In this document: piece after piece, positions 44,426 through 53,564 of the stretch | Layout: the number at the start of each line of letters is the position of its first letter | Numbering within the stretch: position 1 is the stretch's first letter | Source of the DNA: Rhizobacter sp. | GTDB lineage: Bacteria; Pseudomonadota; Gammaproteobacteria; Burkholderiales; Burkholderiaceae_C | Direction: 5' to 3' | NCBI GenBank assembly: GCA_023954175.1 | Contig: JAMLIM010000004.1 | Span: 1-64,000 of the forward strand | DNA: 64,000 nucleotides | Notes under the pieces: model-generated | The model's database searches: none | What the model saw: the letters and a program-made list of their open reading frames with translations, nothing else | Told to the model about the DNA's origin: nothing | Translations under genes and position numbers: made by a program

Positions 44426-46585
44426 TCAGCCCTCAGCGGGCTCCTGCCGGGCGTCGCGCTCGGCCTGCTCGACGCGCAGCGCGGATGCCGCGCGCAGCGC
44501 CTTCAGGCGCTCGCGCGGATCGACCTTCTGCACCGCCTCGTCGAGCTTCATCTCCTTGATGAAGCGGCTCGGCACGCCGGCCACCGTCTCGCGCCCGCGC
44601 TTGCGCCGGCGCAGCGTGCTGACCGCAAGCGTGCTGCGCGCGCGCGTGATGCCGACGTACATCAGGCGGCGCTCTTCCTGCAGCTGCTCGGGCGTGAGCG
44701 CTTCGCGTTCGGCGCCCGCGCCCGCCTTGCCGCCATCCTTCCCGACGGTCTTTGCAGCGAACGGCAGCAAGCCCTCGTTGACGCCGGCGAGCACGACGTG
44801 CGGCCACTCGAGGCCCTTGGCGGCGTGCAGCGTCGAGAGCGTCAGCACGTCGCGCTCGTCGCCGCGCTCGGCGAGGCTGACGATGACGCTGATCGATTGC
44901 GCGACGTCGAGCAGGCTCTTCGCCTCGGACTCGAAGCGGCCGCCGTCCTCGGTCAGCTCACCGCCGCAGCGGCGCGCGACCCAGTCGACGAAATCGAGCA
45001 CGTTGGCCCAGCGCGCGGCGGCGAGCTTCTCGCTGTCCTCGCCGTCGTGCAGGTGCTGCTCGTAGCCGATGTCCTTCAGCCACTGCAGCAGCAGCGCCTT
45101 CGCGTCGTCGGCGCCGCGCGTGTGGCGCGCCTTGTATTCGAGTTCGTTCACATAGCGGCCGAACTCGTGCAGCGCACCGATCGTCTTGCGGTTGAGCGCC
45201 GCACCGAGGCTGTCGGCGAACAGGGCCTCGAACAGGCTCGTCTTCCAGCGCCCGGCGAATTCGCCCAGGCTCGCGAGCGTCTGGTGGCCGATGCCGCGTT
45301 TCGGGCTCGTCACCGCGCGCAGGAAGGCGGTGTCGTCGTCCGGGTTCACGAGCAGGCGCAGCCACGCGCAGAGGTCACGGATCTCGGCGCGGTCGAAGAA
45401 GCTCTGCCCGCCCGAGACCTTGTACGGGATCTGCGCCGCGCGCAGCTTCTGCTCGAAAGCGCGCGCCTGGTGGTTCGCGCGGTAGAGAATCGCGAAATCG
45501 CTGTAGCTGACCGCGTTGCCGCCCGGCGCTGCGGCGATGGTGCTGCCGCCCGCCGCACCGGCGACGGCTCCGAGGTTGGCGCGCAGCGCCTGCACGCGCG
45601 CCACGGCGCGCTCGGCCTCGTGCTCCTCGCCGTCACACTCCATCAGCGTCACCGGATCGCCGTCGCCGAATTCGCTCCAGAGCTTCTTCTCGTAGAGCTT
45701 CGGGTTGTGGGCGATCACCGCGTTGGCCGCGCGCAGGATGGCGCCTGTGGAGCGGTAGTTCTGCTCGAGCGCGATGACCTTGAGCGTCGGGTAATCCTGC
45801 GCTAGGCGGGCGAGGTTCTCGATCGTCGCCCCGCGCCAGCCGTAGATGCTCTGGTCGTCGTCGCCGACCGCGGTGAACAGCGGCGCCTGCGGGTCGGTGA
45901 GCAGTTTCAGCAGTTCGTACTGCGTCGCGTTGGTGTCCTGCACCTCGTCGACGAGCAGGTAGCGCAGCGTCTGCTGCCAGCGCTCGCGCACCTCGGTGTC
46001 GGTGCGCAGCAGCTTCAGCGGCAGGCCGATCAGGTCGTCGAAGTCCACCGCCTGGTAGGCGGCGAGGCGCTCCTCGTAGCGCTGCATCACGCGCCGCGCG
46101 ACGCGCCCGTCGTCGCTCGCCGGCTCGACCTGATGGCTCGCGAGACCCTGGTTCTTCCACAGGCTGATCGCCCACTGCCAGCGCCGCGCGAGCGCGTTGT
46201 CGGACGTGCCGCCGGCGTCCTTCAGGACGCCCAGCACGTCGTCGGCGTCGAGGATCGAGAAGCGGGCCTTGAGGCCGATGCGCTCGCCGTCGCTGCGCAG
46301 CATGCGCACGCCGAGCGCGTGGAAGGTGCTGACGACCAGATCCTTCGCCGCGCGCGGGCCGACGAGCGCCTTCGCGCGTTCGCGCATCTCCTGCGCCGCC
46401 TTGTTGGTGAAGGTGATCGCGGCGATCTGCTTGGGCTCGTAGCCCGCCTGCAGCAGCCGCGCGATCTTGTGCACGATGACGCGCGTCTTGCCCGAACCGG
46501 CGCCGGCGAGCACGAGGCACGGGCCGCCGAGGTGGTGCACGGCTTCGAGCTGCGCTGGGTTGAGGGTATCGGGGGGTCGGGACAT
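44426..46585 (-). CDS. rep: UvrD/Rep-family ATP-dependent DNA helicase
   Basis: A 719-residue superfamily 1A 3'-5' helicase. Walker A is LAGAGSGKT, motif II DEVQDTN, motif III VGDDDQSIYGWRGA, motif IV LEQNYRS, and later TLHAAKGLEWPHVVLAGVNEG and RRLMYVGITRAR. The length and the DDDQSIY motif fit Rep, which clears proteins and restarts forks, better than UvrD. Residues about 355-370 contain a small Gly/Ala insert. The neighbouring genes give no extra context. Confidence 0.9.
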   Translation of the reverse strand: MSRPPDTLNPAQLEAVHHLGGPCLVLAGAGSGKTRVIVHKIARLLQAGYEPKQIAAITFTNKAAQEMRERAKALVGPRAAKDLVVSTFHALGVRMLRSDGERIGLKARFSILDADDVLGVLKDAGGTSDNALARRWQWAISLWKNQGLASHQVEPASDDGRVARRVMQRYEERLAAYQAVDFDDLIGLPLKLLRTDTEVRERWQQTLRYLLVDEVQDTNATQYELLKLLTDPQAPLFTAVGDDDQSIYGWRGATIENLARLAQDYPTLKVIALEQNYRSTGAILRAANAVIAHNPKLYEKKLWSEFGDGDPVTLMECDGEEHEAERAVARVQALRANLGAVAGAAGGSTIAAAPGGNAVSYSDFAILYRANHQARAFEQKLRAAQIPYKVSGGQSFFDRAEIRDLCAWLRLLVNPDDDTAFLRAVTSPKRGIGHQTLASLGEFAGRWKTSLFEALFADSLGAALNRKTIGALHEFGRYVNELEYKARHTRGADDAKALLLQWLKDIGYEQHLHDGEDSEKLAAARWANVLDFVDWVARRCGGELTEDGGRFESEAKSLLDVAQSISVIVSLAERGDERDVLTLSTLHAAKGLEWPHVVLAGVNEGLLPFAAKTVGKDGGKAGAGAEREALTPEQLQEERRLMYVGITRARSTLAVSTLRRRKRGRETVAGVPSRFIKEMKLDEAVQKVDPRERLKALRAASALRVEQAERDARQEPAEG

Positions 46586-46847
46586 GGGCAGCGCCGGCGC
46601 ACGCCGCCCTCGAAGGCGTCCGTGCCTGGCCGGGCAAGGCGGCCGCGCATGATAGCCAGCACGCGCGGCAACCCTTGTGCTATGCAGCTATGCAGCGCGC
46701 TTCAGGGTCGAGGCGGGAGAGGTCCGGGTGCGAAGCGCGGCGCCAAGTGGAGCGCGAAGCCGGACACGAAGCCAGGCACGAATCTGGGCTTCAACGGAAC
46801 GACAACCACTGGCGGCCGAAGGGCATCGCGACGCCGCCGGCGCTGCA

Positions 46848-47486
46848 TCAAGTCCCGCCGACGTAGGGATTGCTGCGCCGTTCGCGCCCGAAGGTGCTTT
46901 CGGGGCCGTGGCCCGGGATGAAGACGGTGTCGTCACCCATCGGCCACAGGCGGCCGGTGATGCTCGAGATCAGCGTCGCATGGTCGCCGCCGGGGAAGTC
47001 GGTGCGCCCGATGCTGCCGGCGAACAGCACGTCGCCGACGAAGGCGCGCTTCGCCTCCGCGCTGTGAAAGACGACGTGCCCCGGCGTGTGGCCGGGGCAG
47101 TGGCGTACCGCGAGCGAGCACTCACCTACCTGCACCGTGTCACCATCGTGCAGCCAGCGCGTCGGCGTGAAGCTTTCAGCCGGCGGAAAGCCGAACTGCA
47201 GCGCCTGCTGGCGCAGGCCGTCGATCCAGAACTGGTCGCCCGGATGCGGGCCGACGACAGGCAGCGCCAGTTCGCGCGCCAGTGCCGCCGTCCCGCCCGC
47301 GTGGTCGATGTGCGCGTGCGTGAGCAGGATCTGCTTCAGCTTCACCCCGAGACGCTTCGCCTCGGCGCGGATTTCCGGCAGGTCGCCGCCAGGGTCGATC
47401 ACGGCGCCTTCCATCGTCTGGTCGCACCAGACGATCGAGCAGTTCTGCTGGAAGGGCGTGACGGGGAGCGTGGCGTAGCGCAGCAT
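46848..47486 (-). CDS. metallo-beta-lactamase fold hydrolase, glyoxalase II-like (YcbL type)
   Basis: A 212-residue MBL-fold protein with the metal motif THAHIDH, a second histidine in HCPGHTPGHVVFH, the bridging Asp in FVGDVLF and a late histidine in IPGHGPESTFGRERRSNPYV. This is the short type II glyoxalase form (YcbL), lacking the substrate-binding helical domain of GloB. Possible activities are thioester hydrolysis of lactoylglutathione or related compounds. It lies 261 bases from the helicase gene, and that gap holds no gene I can support. Confidence 0.9.
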   Translation of the reverse strand: MLRYATLPVTPFQQNCSIVWCDQTMEGAVIDPGGDLPEIRAEAKRLGVKLKQILLTHAHIDHAGGTAALARELALPVVGPHPGDQFWIDGLRQQALQFGFPPAESFTPTRWLHDGDTVQVGECSLAVRHCPGHTPGHVVFHSAEAKRAFVGDVLFAGSIGRTDFPGGDHATLISSITGRLWPMGDDTVFIPGHGPESTFGRERRSNPYVGGT

Positions 47487-47927
47487 GCGGGGTCCTGGGT
47501 TCTGGCAACCAAACGTCCATTTTGGGCTCGTTTCGGCCCACTCTTGCGCGCAGCTCGTCACCTTGCCGGGCAACCAGGTGTCGTTTCAAGAGGTCGGACG
47601 GTTCGATGGCCGCTCCCGACGCCGGCACCTGCAGCCCTGTCGTCGGCCGCCAATCTGGTCGCCAGCTTGCTGCCACTCGTCACTCGTGATCGGCAAGCCC
47701 CGGCCAGCTTCCTGCCTTTGGCCACGGACTGCTTCCAGACATCTCATCTCGACCTGCACAGGCCAGAGAGAGCCGCGAGTTCGCCACCAGAGGGCGGCCC
47801 GGGGAACCCAAGTGCCGCCTTGCCCGCGAATGGCCGCTCGACGCGCCGGAGCAGCCCGCCTTCTCCTTCTAAAAGTGTCAGGCGGCCGACGTTCGCCGGC
47901 GCGCTATCCAAACTGTCGTTGCGCGCG
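47487..47927. other. 441-base stretch without a supported gene
   Basis: Base composition is less GC-biased here than in nearby genes, and the open frames on both strands lack codon bias, ribosome sites or recognisable domains. It may be remnant coding sequence or a long untranslated region of the small gene that follows on the minus strand. Confidence 0.4.
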
Positions 47928-48098
47928 TCAGCGAACCAGGATCGCAGCGGTCCAGTTGCCAAGGCGATGGTGCTGCGGCTGGCGTTCGGCCCACGCGGCA
48001 AGGCGCTCGAGCAAGGTGGCGCGAGGCGCGTTGCTTTGCACGGCGGGCTTCGGCAGCGACGGTCCGCCGACGATTCGAGGCAATGTGGAACTGATCAT
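47928..48098 (-). CDS. very small protein (56 aa) divergent from a LysR regulator
   Basis: A 57-codon frame starting MISSTLPRIVGGPSLP with a strong GGAGG site five bases before the ATG. The C-terminal half LLERLAAWAERQPQHHRLGNWTAA looks like an amphipathic helix, reminiscent of the short DUF1127-type proteins often found beside regulators in this group, but no firm family match can be claimed. Its start faces the LysR gene across 132 bases, so LysR control is likely. Confidence 0.55.
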   Translation of the reverse strand: MISSTLPRIVGGPSLPKPAVQSNAPRATLLERLAAWAERQPQHHRLGNWTAAILVR

Positions 48099-48195
48099 TG
48101 GAACCTCCAGCTTCAAGCAACCCAGGGTCGAAGTCCGAGATTCAAATGTAGGTACGACGAACCACGCACACAACTGAGCGATCTGCCCACTGACT

Positions 48196-48209
48196 TTGCA
48201 TATTTGCAA
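48196..48209. promoter_or_regulatory. candidate LysR-type operator
   Basis: A perfect inverted repeat TTGCA-TATT-TGCAA lies 21 bases before the LysR ATG, in the AT-richest part of the divergent spacer. Its T-N12-A spacing is one off the usual T-N11-A rule for LysR-type regulators. Confidence 0.45.
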
Positions 48210-48230
48210 GACTTCAGCCAAAGTCCCGCC

Positions 48231-49160
48231 ATGACCAATCTGGATTGGAGTGATCTCAAACACGCCCTCGCGGTGGCGGATGCGGGATCGCTCGCGGGTG
48301 CGGCGCGCCAGCTCGGCGTCAATCACACCACCGTGCTGCGCAGGCTCGACGCCTTGGAGGCGAGTCTTGGCTCACGCCTGTTCGATCGCAAGCGCAGCGG
48401 CTACGAGCCGACCGAGGCTGGGCGGGCGATGCTCGCGCACGCGCGCCACATGGCCGACCGGGTCGACGAAATCGAGCGTCAGGTGCTGGGTCAGGACCGC
48501 GAACTCACGGGCCGGCTGCGGGTGACGACAGCCTTCGTCATCATGGAACATCTGCTTCCCGCGCCGCTGGCCGATTTCGCGCGCGCCTACCCGGGCATCG
48601 AGGTCGAGGTGACGGAGAACGCCTTTCTCGTCGATCTGTCGCGCCAGCGCCCCGAGGTGGTCGGCCAGTCGCTGGCGCAACGCGAGGCAGATGTCGCGCT
48701 GCGCCTGTCCGACCAGGTGGCCGAGCACCTCGTCGGCCGCAATCTCGGTTTGACGCAGTGCCGCGTCTACGCGTTGCGCGACGCGCCCGAGCTTCCGCAG
48801 AGCGTGCAGCCGCTCAAGGACTTGGTGCGCGATGCGCCCTGGGTCGCATTCGAGAAGGACCAGCAGAACCGGATCTACGATCGCTGGATGCGCGTGCAGA
48901 TGGAAGGCGCCAATGTCAGAGTCCGCGTCGACATCTTCAACGCAACCGCTGCGATGTTGCGCACCGGCATCGGCGTCGGCTTGCTGCCCACCTTCATGGA
49001 GGCGAAACATCCCGAACTCGTGCCCGTGTCGGACCCGATCCCCGAGCTGGCGGCGCCGATCTGGATCCTGAGCCACCCCGACCTGCGGCGCACGGCACGC
49101 GTGCGCGCGTTCATGCAGCACGTAGGCGACGCTCTGGCCCGGCAGTTGGGAGCGGCCTGA
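48231..49160 (+). CDS. LysR family transcriptional regulator
   Basis: A 309-residue LysR-type regulator with N-terminal helix-turn-helix (WSDLKHALAVADAGSLAGAARQLGVNHTTVLRRLDALEASLGSRLFDR) and a C-terminal effector-binding domain of two periplasmic-binding-protein-like lobes. It is divergent from the 56-residue gene and has a palindrome just upstream of its ATG, consistent with self-regulation. The effector is unknown. Confidence 0.92.
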   Translation: MTNLDWSDLKHALAVADAGSLAGAARQLGVNHTTVLRRLDALEASLGSRLFDRKRSGYEPTEAGRAMLAHARHMADRVDEIERQVLGQDRELTGRLRVTTAFVIMEHLLPAPLADFARAYPGIEVEVTENAFLVDLSRQRPEVVGQSLAQREADVALRLSDQVAEHLVGRNLGLTQCRVYALRDAPELPQSVQPLKDLVRDAPWVAFEKDQQNRIYDRWMRVQMEGANVRVRVDIFNATAAMLRTGIGVGLLPTFMEAKHPELVPVSDPIPELAAPIWILSHPDLRRTARVRAFMQHVGDALARQLGAA

Positions 49161-49317
49161 AGGACGACGGCCCGCTTCGTTCGGTCGCTACCGGGTTGTG
49201 CGCGCAAGCAGTGAGTTGATTGCCGCGCACCCCAAATGCGGCAGTCGATGGGTTGACGGCGGCCGGCATCGCCGGTCATTTGATGACCAGCCGTTCAGGC
49301 CCGCGACCGGGGCCCCG

Positions 49318-50130
49318 CTATGTCGTCGCCAAGATCACATGCGCCTGGATCTTGCCGGCCACCGGGCCTTCGCCATGACGGCTGGCGATCGCATCGGTAG
49401 CGCGGTCCGTTGCGAGCTGAAGCAGGCTGGCGTCGCGCGCCTCGATCTCGTTGCGCAGCGGCGTTCCCTGGCAATAGGCCGTGGCGGCGGCGCGTGCCGA
49501 GGGCGCGCGGCTTACCTCCTCTCGCGTTTCGATATCGATGTCGGCGAAGCCTGCGCGGCTCAATTCATCGCGGATCAAGGCGACATCGTGATACCCATGC
49601 GGCGTGCGGGCGATGAATCGCGGAGGGTCGTGCGCAAACACTGCGGCGACGGCGTGGGTGACTTCGTCGGCGAAGGCGTTCTCTTCGATGCGGTCCCAGA
49701 CGCTGAAGACGAAGCGCCCGCCGGGCCGCAGCACGCGACGCGCCTCGGCATAGCCGGCGATGCGGCTGGGGAAGAACATCACGCCGAACTGGCAGCAGAC
49801 GACGTCGAACGAGGCATCCTCGAACGGCAAGGCGAGCGCGTCCGCCTGCCGCCATTCGATACGGCGATCGGGTCCCTGGCGGGCGGCGGCGTAGTCGAGC
49901 ATGGGTTGGTTGAGGTCGGTCACCACGTAGTGCGCGCCGGCGCCGAGTCTTGGCGCGAGCGCCCGCGTGACCACACCGGAGCCGGCCGCCGTTTCAAGCA
50001 CCGCGTTGGGGGCGCAGGCAGCGACACGCTGCGCCAGGTCCACCGCATAAGCCTCGAAGATGAGGGGGACCATCAGCGTGTCGTAGAGCTTCGGGATCGA
50101 GCCCGTGAAGACCGTGTCGCTCTGAGCCAT
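49318..50130 (-). CDS. class I SAM-dependent methyltransferase
   Basis: A 270-residue methyltransferase with motif I ETAAGSGVVTRALA, the acidic residue after strand 2 (VVTDLNQPMLDYA), motif II-like FDVVCCQFGVMFFP and LRPGGRFVFSVWD. It is closest in plan to UbiE/COQ5-like small-molecule methyltransferases. The substrate is unknown. I chose the ATG at 50130, with GGGGTG upstream; the open frame continues further up without family similarity. Confidence 0.87.
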   Translation of the reverse strand: MAQSDTVFTGSIPKLYDTLMVPLIFEAYAVDLAQRVAACAPNAVLETAAGSGVVTRALAPRLGAGAHYVVTDLNQPMLDYAAARQGPDRRIEWRQADALALPFEDASFDVVCCQFGVMFFPSRIAGYAEARRVLRPGGRFVFSVWDRIEENAFADEVTHAVAAVFAHDPPRFIARTPHGYHDVALIRDELSRAGFADIDIETREEVSRAPSARAAATAYCQGTPLRNEIEARDASLLQLATDRATDAIASRHGEGPVAGKIQAHVILATT

Positions 50131-50333
50131 GAAGCACCCCTTGCAAGCGCTGACAGGCGCCGCTGACCTTGCAACCCGGCGCACCCCGCAACGAGCCCGC
50201 CGCATGGTTGGGTGTCGGCAACCTGACGCTATGGTGGCCGCGCAATGCAGGCCCGTCAACGTCAGGCCCGCCTGTCGCCGTCAACGCCGCGCTGCGGTCT
50301 TCTCCAGCGTGCCCGCTTGCCCGCCCGGCGGCC

Positions 50334-51293
50334 CTACTTCTGCGATCGTTGGCCCCGTTGACCTGCACGGAAGGCCCCCGGCGTCAGGCCGGCCTCGCGG
50401 CGAAAGAACTTGACGAAGTTGGTCGCCTCGGCAAAGCCGAGCTGGTCGCCGATGGTGGCCACCGGCAGCAGCGTGTGCGCCAGCTGGCGCTTGGCTTCGA
50501 GCACCAGGCGCTCGGTGAGCACCGCCTTCGCGCTGCGATCGGTGACGAGCAGGGCCGCGCGCGTGAGGCTCTTCTCGGAGCAGCCCAGCCGCTCGGCGTA
50601 CGGCGCGACGCCGTGCCAGCGCGCGAAGTTGCGCTCGACCGCGGCGCGGTATCGGCGGTAGCGCTGCAACACCGCGGGTTCCACGCGGTCATCGGCGGCG
50701 GAGGGTTCGGCTTCGAGCCGCAAGCGCAGCAGCAGTGACTGCACCTGACTGCGCAGCAGCGCATTCAGGGCCTGTGAAGGCGCGCTGCGGGTATCGCCCG
50801 CCATGCGCTCGAAGGTCTCGCTGACGGCCTTTCGCGCCGCCGCGCCAAGCCGCAAGTGCGTGCGCTGCCCCTCGGCCAGCTGCAGCAGCGCGAGCTCGTC
50901 CACCGCGTTGCCGGTGCCGATCTGCGGACCCACCTCGGCGCCGCCACCGGCAGGCAGCAGTTCCGAGCGGAACACGAGCAACCAGCCGTCGCAGCCCGAG
51001 AGGTCACCGAAGCGATGCACCTGCCCCGGCTGCAGCAACAGCAGCGAGCCGGGCGCCATCGATTGCGTTTCGAAATCGACCATGTGCGCATAGCGCCCCG
51101 CGGTGATGTAGATCAGGCAGTGGAAATCGATCCGTTCCAGCCCCCGCGCATCGGCGTCGCCCACCCGGCGCCGCAGCTCGGCCACGGGGTAGAGCTCCAC
51201 ATCGAGCGTGTAGTTCGGCGGCGCGTTGTACTCGACGGCGGTCACGCTCCGACGTGCCGTGCGCTTCCTGACCGCTGCCTTGGGCGTGTGCAT
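50334..51293 (-). CDS. AraC family regulator with cupin-like N terminus
   Basis: A 319-residue regulator. The N-terminal AraC_binding (cupin) region includes FHCLIYITAGRYAHMVDFETQSMAPGSLLLLQPGQVHRFG; the C-terminal helix-turn-helix domain includes LGCSEKSLTRA and LLPVATIGDQLGFAEATNFVKFFRREAGLTPGAFR. It is divergent from the dioxygenase-like gene across 148 bases and very probably controls it. Confidence 0.92.
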   Translation of the reverse strand: MHTPKAAVRKRTARRSVTAVEYNAPPNYTLDVELYPVAELRRRVGDADARGLERIDFHCLIYITAGRYAHMVDFETQSMAPGSLLLLQPGQVHRFGDLSGCDGWLLVFRSELLPAGGGAEVGPQIGTGNAVDELALLQLAEGQRTHLRLGAAARKAVSETFERMAGDTRSAPSQALNALLRSQVQSLLLRLRLEAEPSAADDRVEPAVLQRYRRYRAAVERNFARWHGVAPYAERLGCSEKSLTRAALLVTDRSAKAVLTERLVLEAKRQLAHTLLPVATIGDQLGFAEATNFVKFFRREAGLTPGAFRAGQRGQRSQK

Positions 51294-51441
51294 GTTGTCC
51301 AGTTTGGATCATTTCTCGACGGCAATGTACCTTGTCATGAAGGCGGCCGAAGCCGAGCATTCGTTCCATGCGCTGCGCGCCCTTTCCTGCACCGGAAAGC
51401 AAATTGAAGCAGCGCCTCGACCACTGGAGAAGGAGATGAGC

Positions 51442-52344
51442 ATGGAACGCGTCACACAACTGGGTTACCTCGGACTCGAGGTCAGCGACCTCGCCCGCTG
51501 GGAGAAGTTCGCCACCGAGCTGCTCGGCCTCGAGCATGCCGGCACCGACGCCGACGGAACGCTCTACCTGCGCATGGACGAGCACCACCACCGCTTCGCA
51601 CTTCGCCAGGGGCCACGCGACGACATCGCCGTTGCAGGCTGGCAGGCGCGCAATGAAAGCGAACTGCGCGCCATCGCCGAGCGTCTGGACGCCCAGGGCA
51701 CGGCGGTCACCTGGGGCGATGCGCGCGAGGCGCGACAGCGTCGTGTCGCCGGGTTCATTCGCCTCAGCGACCCGAACGGCATCGCCATCGAGGTGTACTG
51801 CGGGCCGCTGGTCCAGACCGATCGGCCCTTCCGCTCGCCGCGCGACATTGCCGGTTTCGAAGCGTCCGCGCTCGGGCTGGGACACATCGTGCTGGCGGTG
51901 GACGACTACGACGCGAGCATGCGGTTCTACCGGGACGGTCTGGGCCTCAGGATCAGCGACTACATCGACCTCGACATGGGTGGCGCCGAGGCCACCCGCG
52001 CGGCCTTCCTCCACTGCGGCCCACGCCATCACTCGCTGGCCATGGTGCAGGTGTCCGCACCCAAGCGGCTGCACCATTTCATGCTCCAGGCGCGCCAGCT
52101 GCGCGACGTCGGCAGCACCTTCGATCGCTGCCGCGACGAGGCGGTGCCGATCACGATGGAGCTGGGCTGCCACACGAACGACCGCATGGTCTCGTTCTAT
52201 GCGCAGACGCCTTCGGGCTTCCACGTCGAGTACGGCCACGGCGGTGTCGAGATCGACGACGACACCTGGCAGGTAGAGACCTACCAGGCTGCCAGCACCT
52301 GGGGGCACCGTTCGCCCGCCGTGCACGCAGCCGCAGCCGCCTGA
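51442..52344 (+). CDS. type I extradiol dioxygenase-like protein (two VOC domains)
   Basis: A 300-residue two-module vicinal-oxygen-chelate protein of the BphC/HsaC type, which cleaves catechols next to the diol. The C-terminal module has the expected Fe ligands: His in LGLGHIVLAVDD, His in KRLHHFMLQARQLRDVG and Glu in GFHVEYGHGG, plus the HHSLAM segment that carries an active-site His. AAGGAG lies six bases before the ATG at 51442. No ring hydroxylase or meta-cleavage hydrolase gene is nearby, so the substrate remains open. Confidence 0.88.
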   Translation: MERVTQLGYLGLEVSDLARWEKFATELLGLEHAGTDADGTLYLRMDEHHHRFALRQGPRDDIAVAGWQARNESELRAIAERLDAQGTAVTWGDAREARQRRVAGFIRLSDPNGIAIEVYCGPLVQTDRPFRSPRDIAGFEASALGLGHIVLAVDDYDASMRFYRDGLGLRISDYIDLDMGGAEATRAAFLHCGPRHHSLAMVQVSAPKRLHHFMLQARQLRDVGSTFDRCRDEAVPITMELGCHTNDRMVSFYAQTPSGFHVEYGHGGVEIDDDTWQVETYQAASTWGHRSPAVHAAAAA

Positions 52345-52705
52345 CCCGGAGAGGTTCCCGAGGACGGCGCAATGGCATTTGCGCCTCATGCTTCGGGTCT
52401 GGAGTGCGTGACGCGGCGCATGGATCTGCCGTTTCGACACGTGGGCTCATGGCTCCAGCGTCGGCCGTGGGTCGGCAGCGAATGGCGCTGCGGGCTCGAC
52501 GCTCGGGAAGCCCGGGCAGGGCGTCGCCAAGTCATCGATCTACCGGGGACCCGCGGTCGACGTCTGGTTGCGCGGACCCGGTCCTGTGCTTTCGCGCCTC
52601 GGTGTCGCCTCGGCGCCAGACGGCACGCCGCGCGAGGCGACCGGAAAATGGTCTGGCGCCCAAGGCGTGGCAGTGGGTCAGAATCGGGCACAGGAGGATG
52701 ATGTG
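52345..52705. other. 361-base gap with overlapping inverted repeats
   Basis: No gene is supported here. Two inverted repeats overlap near its end: GTCGCCTCG (52604-52612) with CGAGGCGAC (52633-52641), and GGCGCCAGAC (52612-52621) with GTCTGGCGCC (52651-52660). They could form alternative hairpins in the leader of the SIMPL gene. The left part shares the 11-mer TCGGTGTCGCC with the repeat at 61745-61816. Confidence 0.45.
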
Positions 52706-53437
52706 ATGGCTGATGGCACCCGTTCGATCGGGCTCGTGTCCGCTGTAGTGCTGGCACTCGGCTTCGCCGCCGGCGGCGTCGGCGTGGGCAAGGGCCTGGA
52801 GCGATTCCGCACCGCCGACCGCTCGGTCACCGTGAAGGGCCTGGCGGAGAAGGACATCGAAGCCGACTACGCCGTCTGGCCGCTTGGGTTTCGGCGCGCC
52901 GGCAACGACTTCGGCGCCGTGCAGCGCGCGCTGGCCGAAGACCGCGACCGCGTGCTCGCCTTCCTGAAGACCCAGGGTTTTGCCGACACCGAGATCGAAG
53001 TGCGCCCGCTCCAGGTGCAGGACCTCTATGCGCGCGAGTACGGCAGCGGCCCGCAGCCGCTGCGCTTCCAGGGCACCGGGCAGGTCCTGGTGACCTCTGC
53101 AAAGCCGACCGCGGTGGAGGCCGCGTCGCTGGCCGTGGACCCTTTGATCCAGGCCGGCGTGCAACTCGGCGGCGTCAACAACGGACCGACCGGCCCGCGC
53201 TACCAGTTGCGCGCCTTCAACGAGGCCAAGGCACCCCTGCTGGCCGAAGCCACGCGCAACGCGCGTGAGCAGGCCCAGAAGTTCGCCGCCGACGCCGGCG
53301 CAGAGCTGGGCAAGCTGCGCAGCGCCAACCAGGGCGTGATCCAGATCGGCGCCGCCGGCGGCGAGGGCTTCGATGACGGCAGCGCCCGGCTCAAGCGCCT
53401 GCGAGTCGTCAGCACGTTCACCTACGCGCTGGAGTGA
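52706..53437 (+). CDS. SIMPL-domain (DUF541) protein, exported or membrane-anchored
   Basis: A 243-residue protein with an N-terminal hydrophobic segment (LVSAVVLALGFAAGGVGVG) and a SIMPL domain: TVKGLAEKDIEADYAVW, LKTQGFADTEIEVRPLQVQDLYA, GTGQVLVTSAKPTAVEAAS and EAKAPLLAEATRNAREQAQKFAADAGAELG. Bacterial relatives (YggE/BP26) form periplasmic channel-like oligomers and are linked to oxidative stress. AGGAGG eight bases upstream supports the ATG at 52706. Confidence 0.88.
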   Translation: MADGTRSIGLVSAVVLALGFAAGGVGVGKGLERFRTADRSVTVKGLAEKDIEADYAVWPLGFRRAGNDFGAVQRALAEDRDRVLAFLKTQGFADTEIEVRPLQVQDLYAREYGSGPQPLRFQGTGQVLVTSAKPTAVEAASLAVDPLIQAGVQLGGVNNGPTGPRYQLRAFNEAKAPLLAEATRNAREQAQKFAADAGAELGKLRSANQGVIQIGAAGGEGFDDGSARLKRLRVVSTFTYALE

Positions 53438-53564
53438 CCTCGTCGCGGTTTGCTGCCGAGCTTCGGTCTGCAACATCGAACGGCGGGCTGCCCTCGACGA
53501 GGGCGGTGGGCATCTCCGTCCGGCGCGCGGTTGCGTGCGTCGGCCTGGTGCGCGGAGCCGGGCG

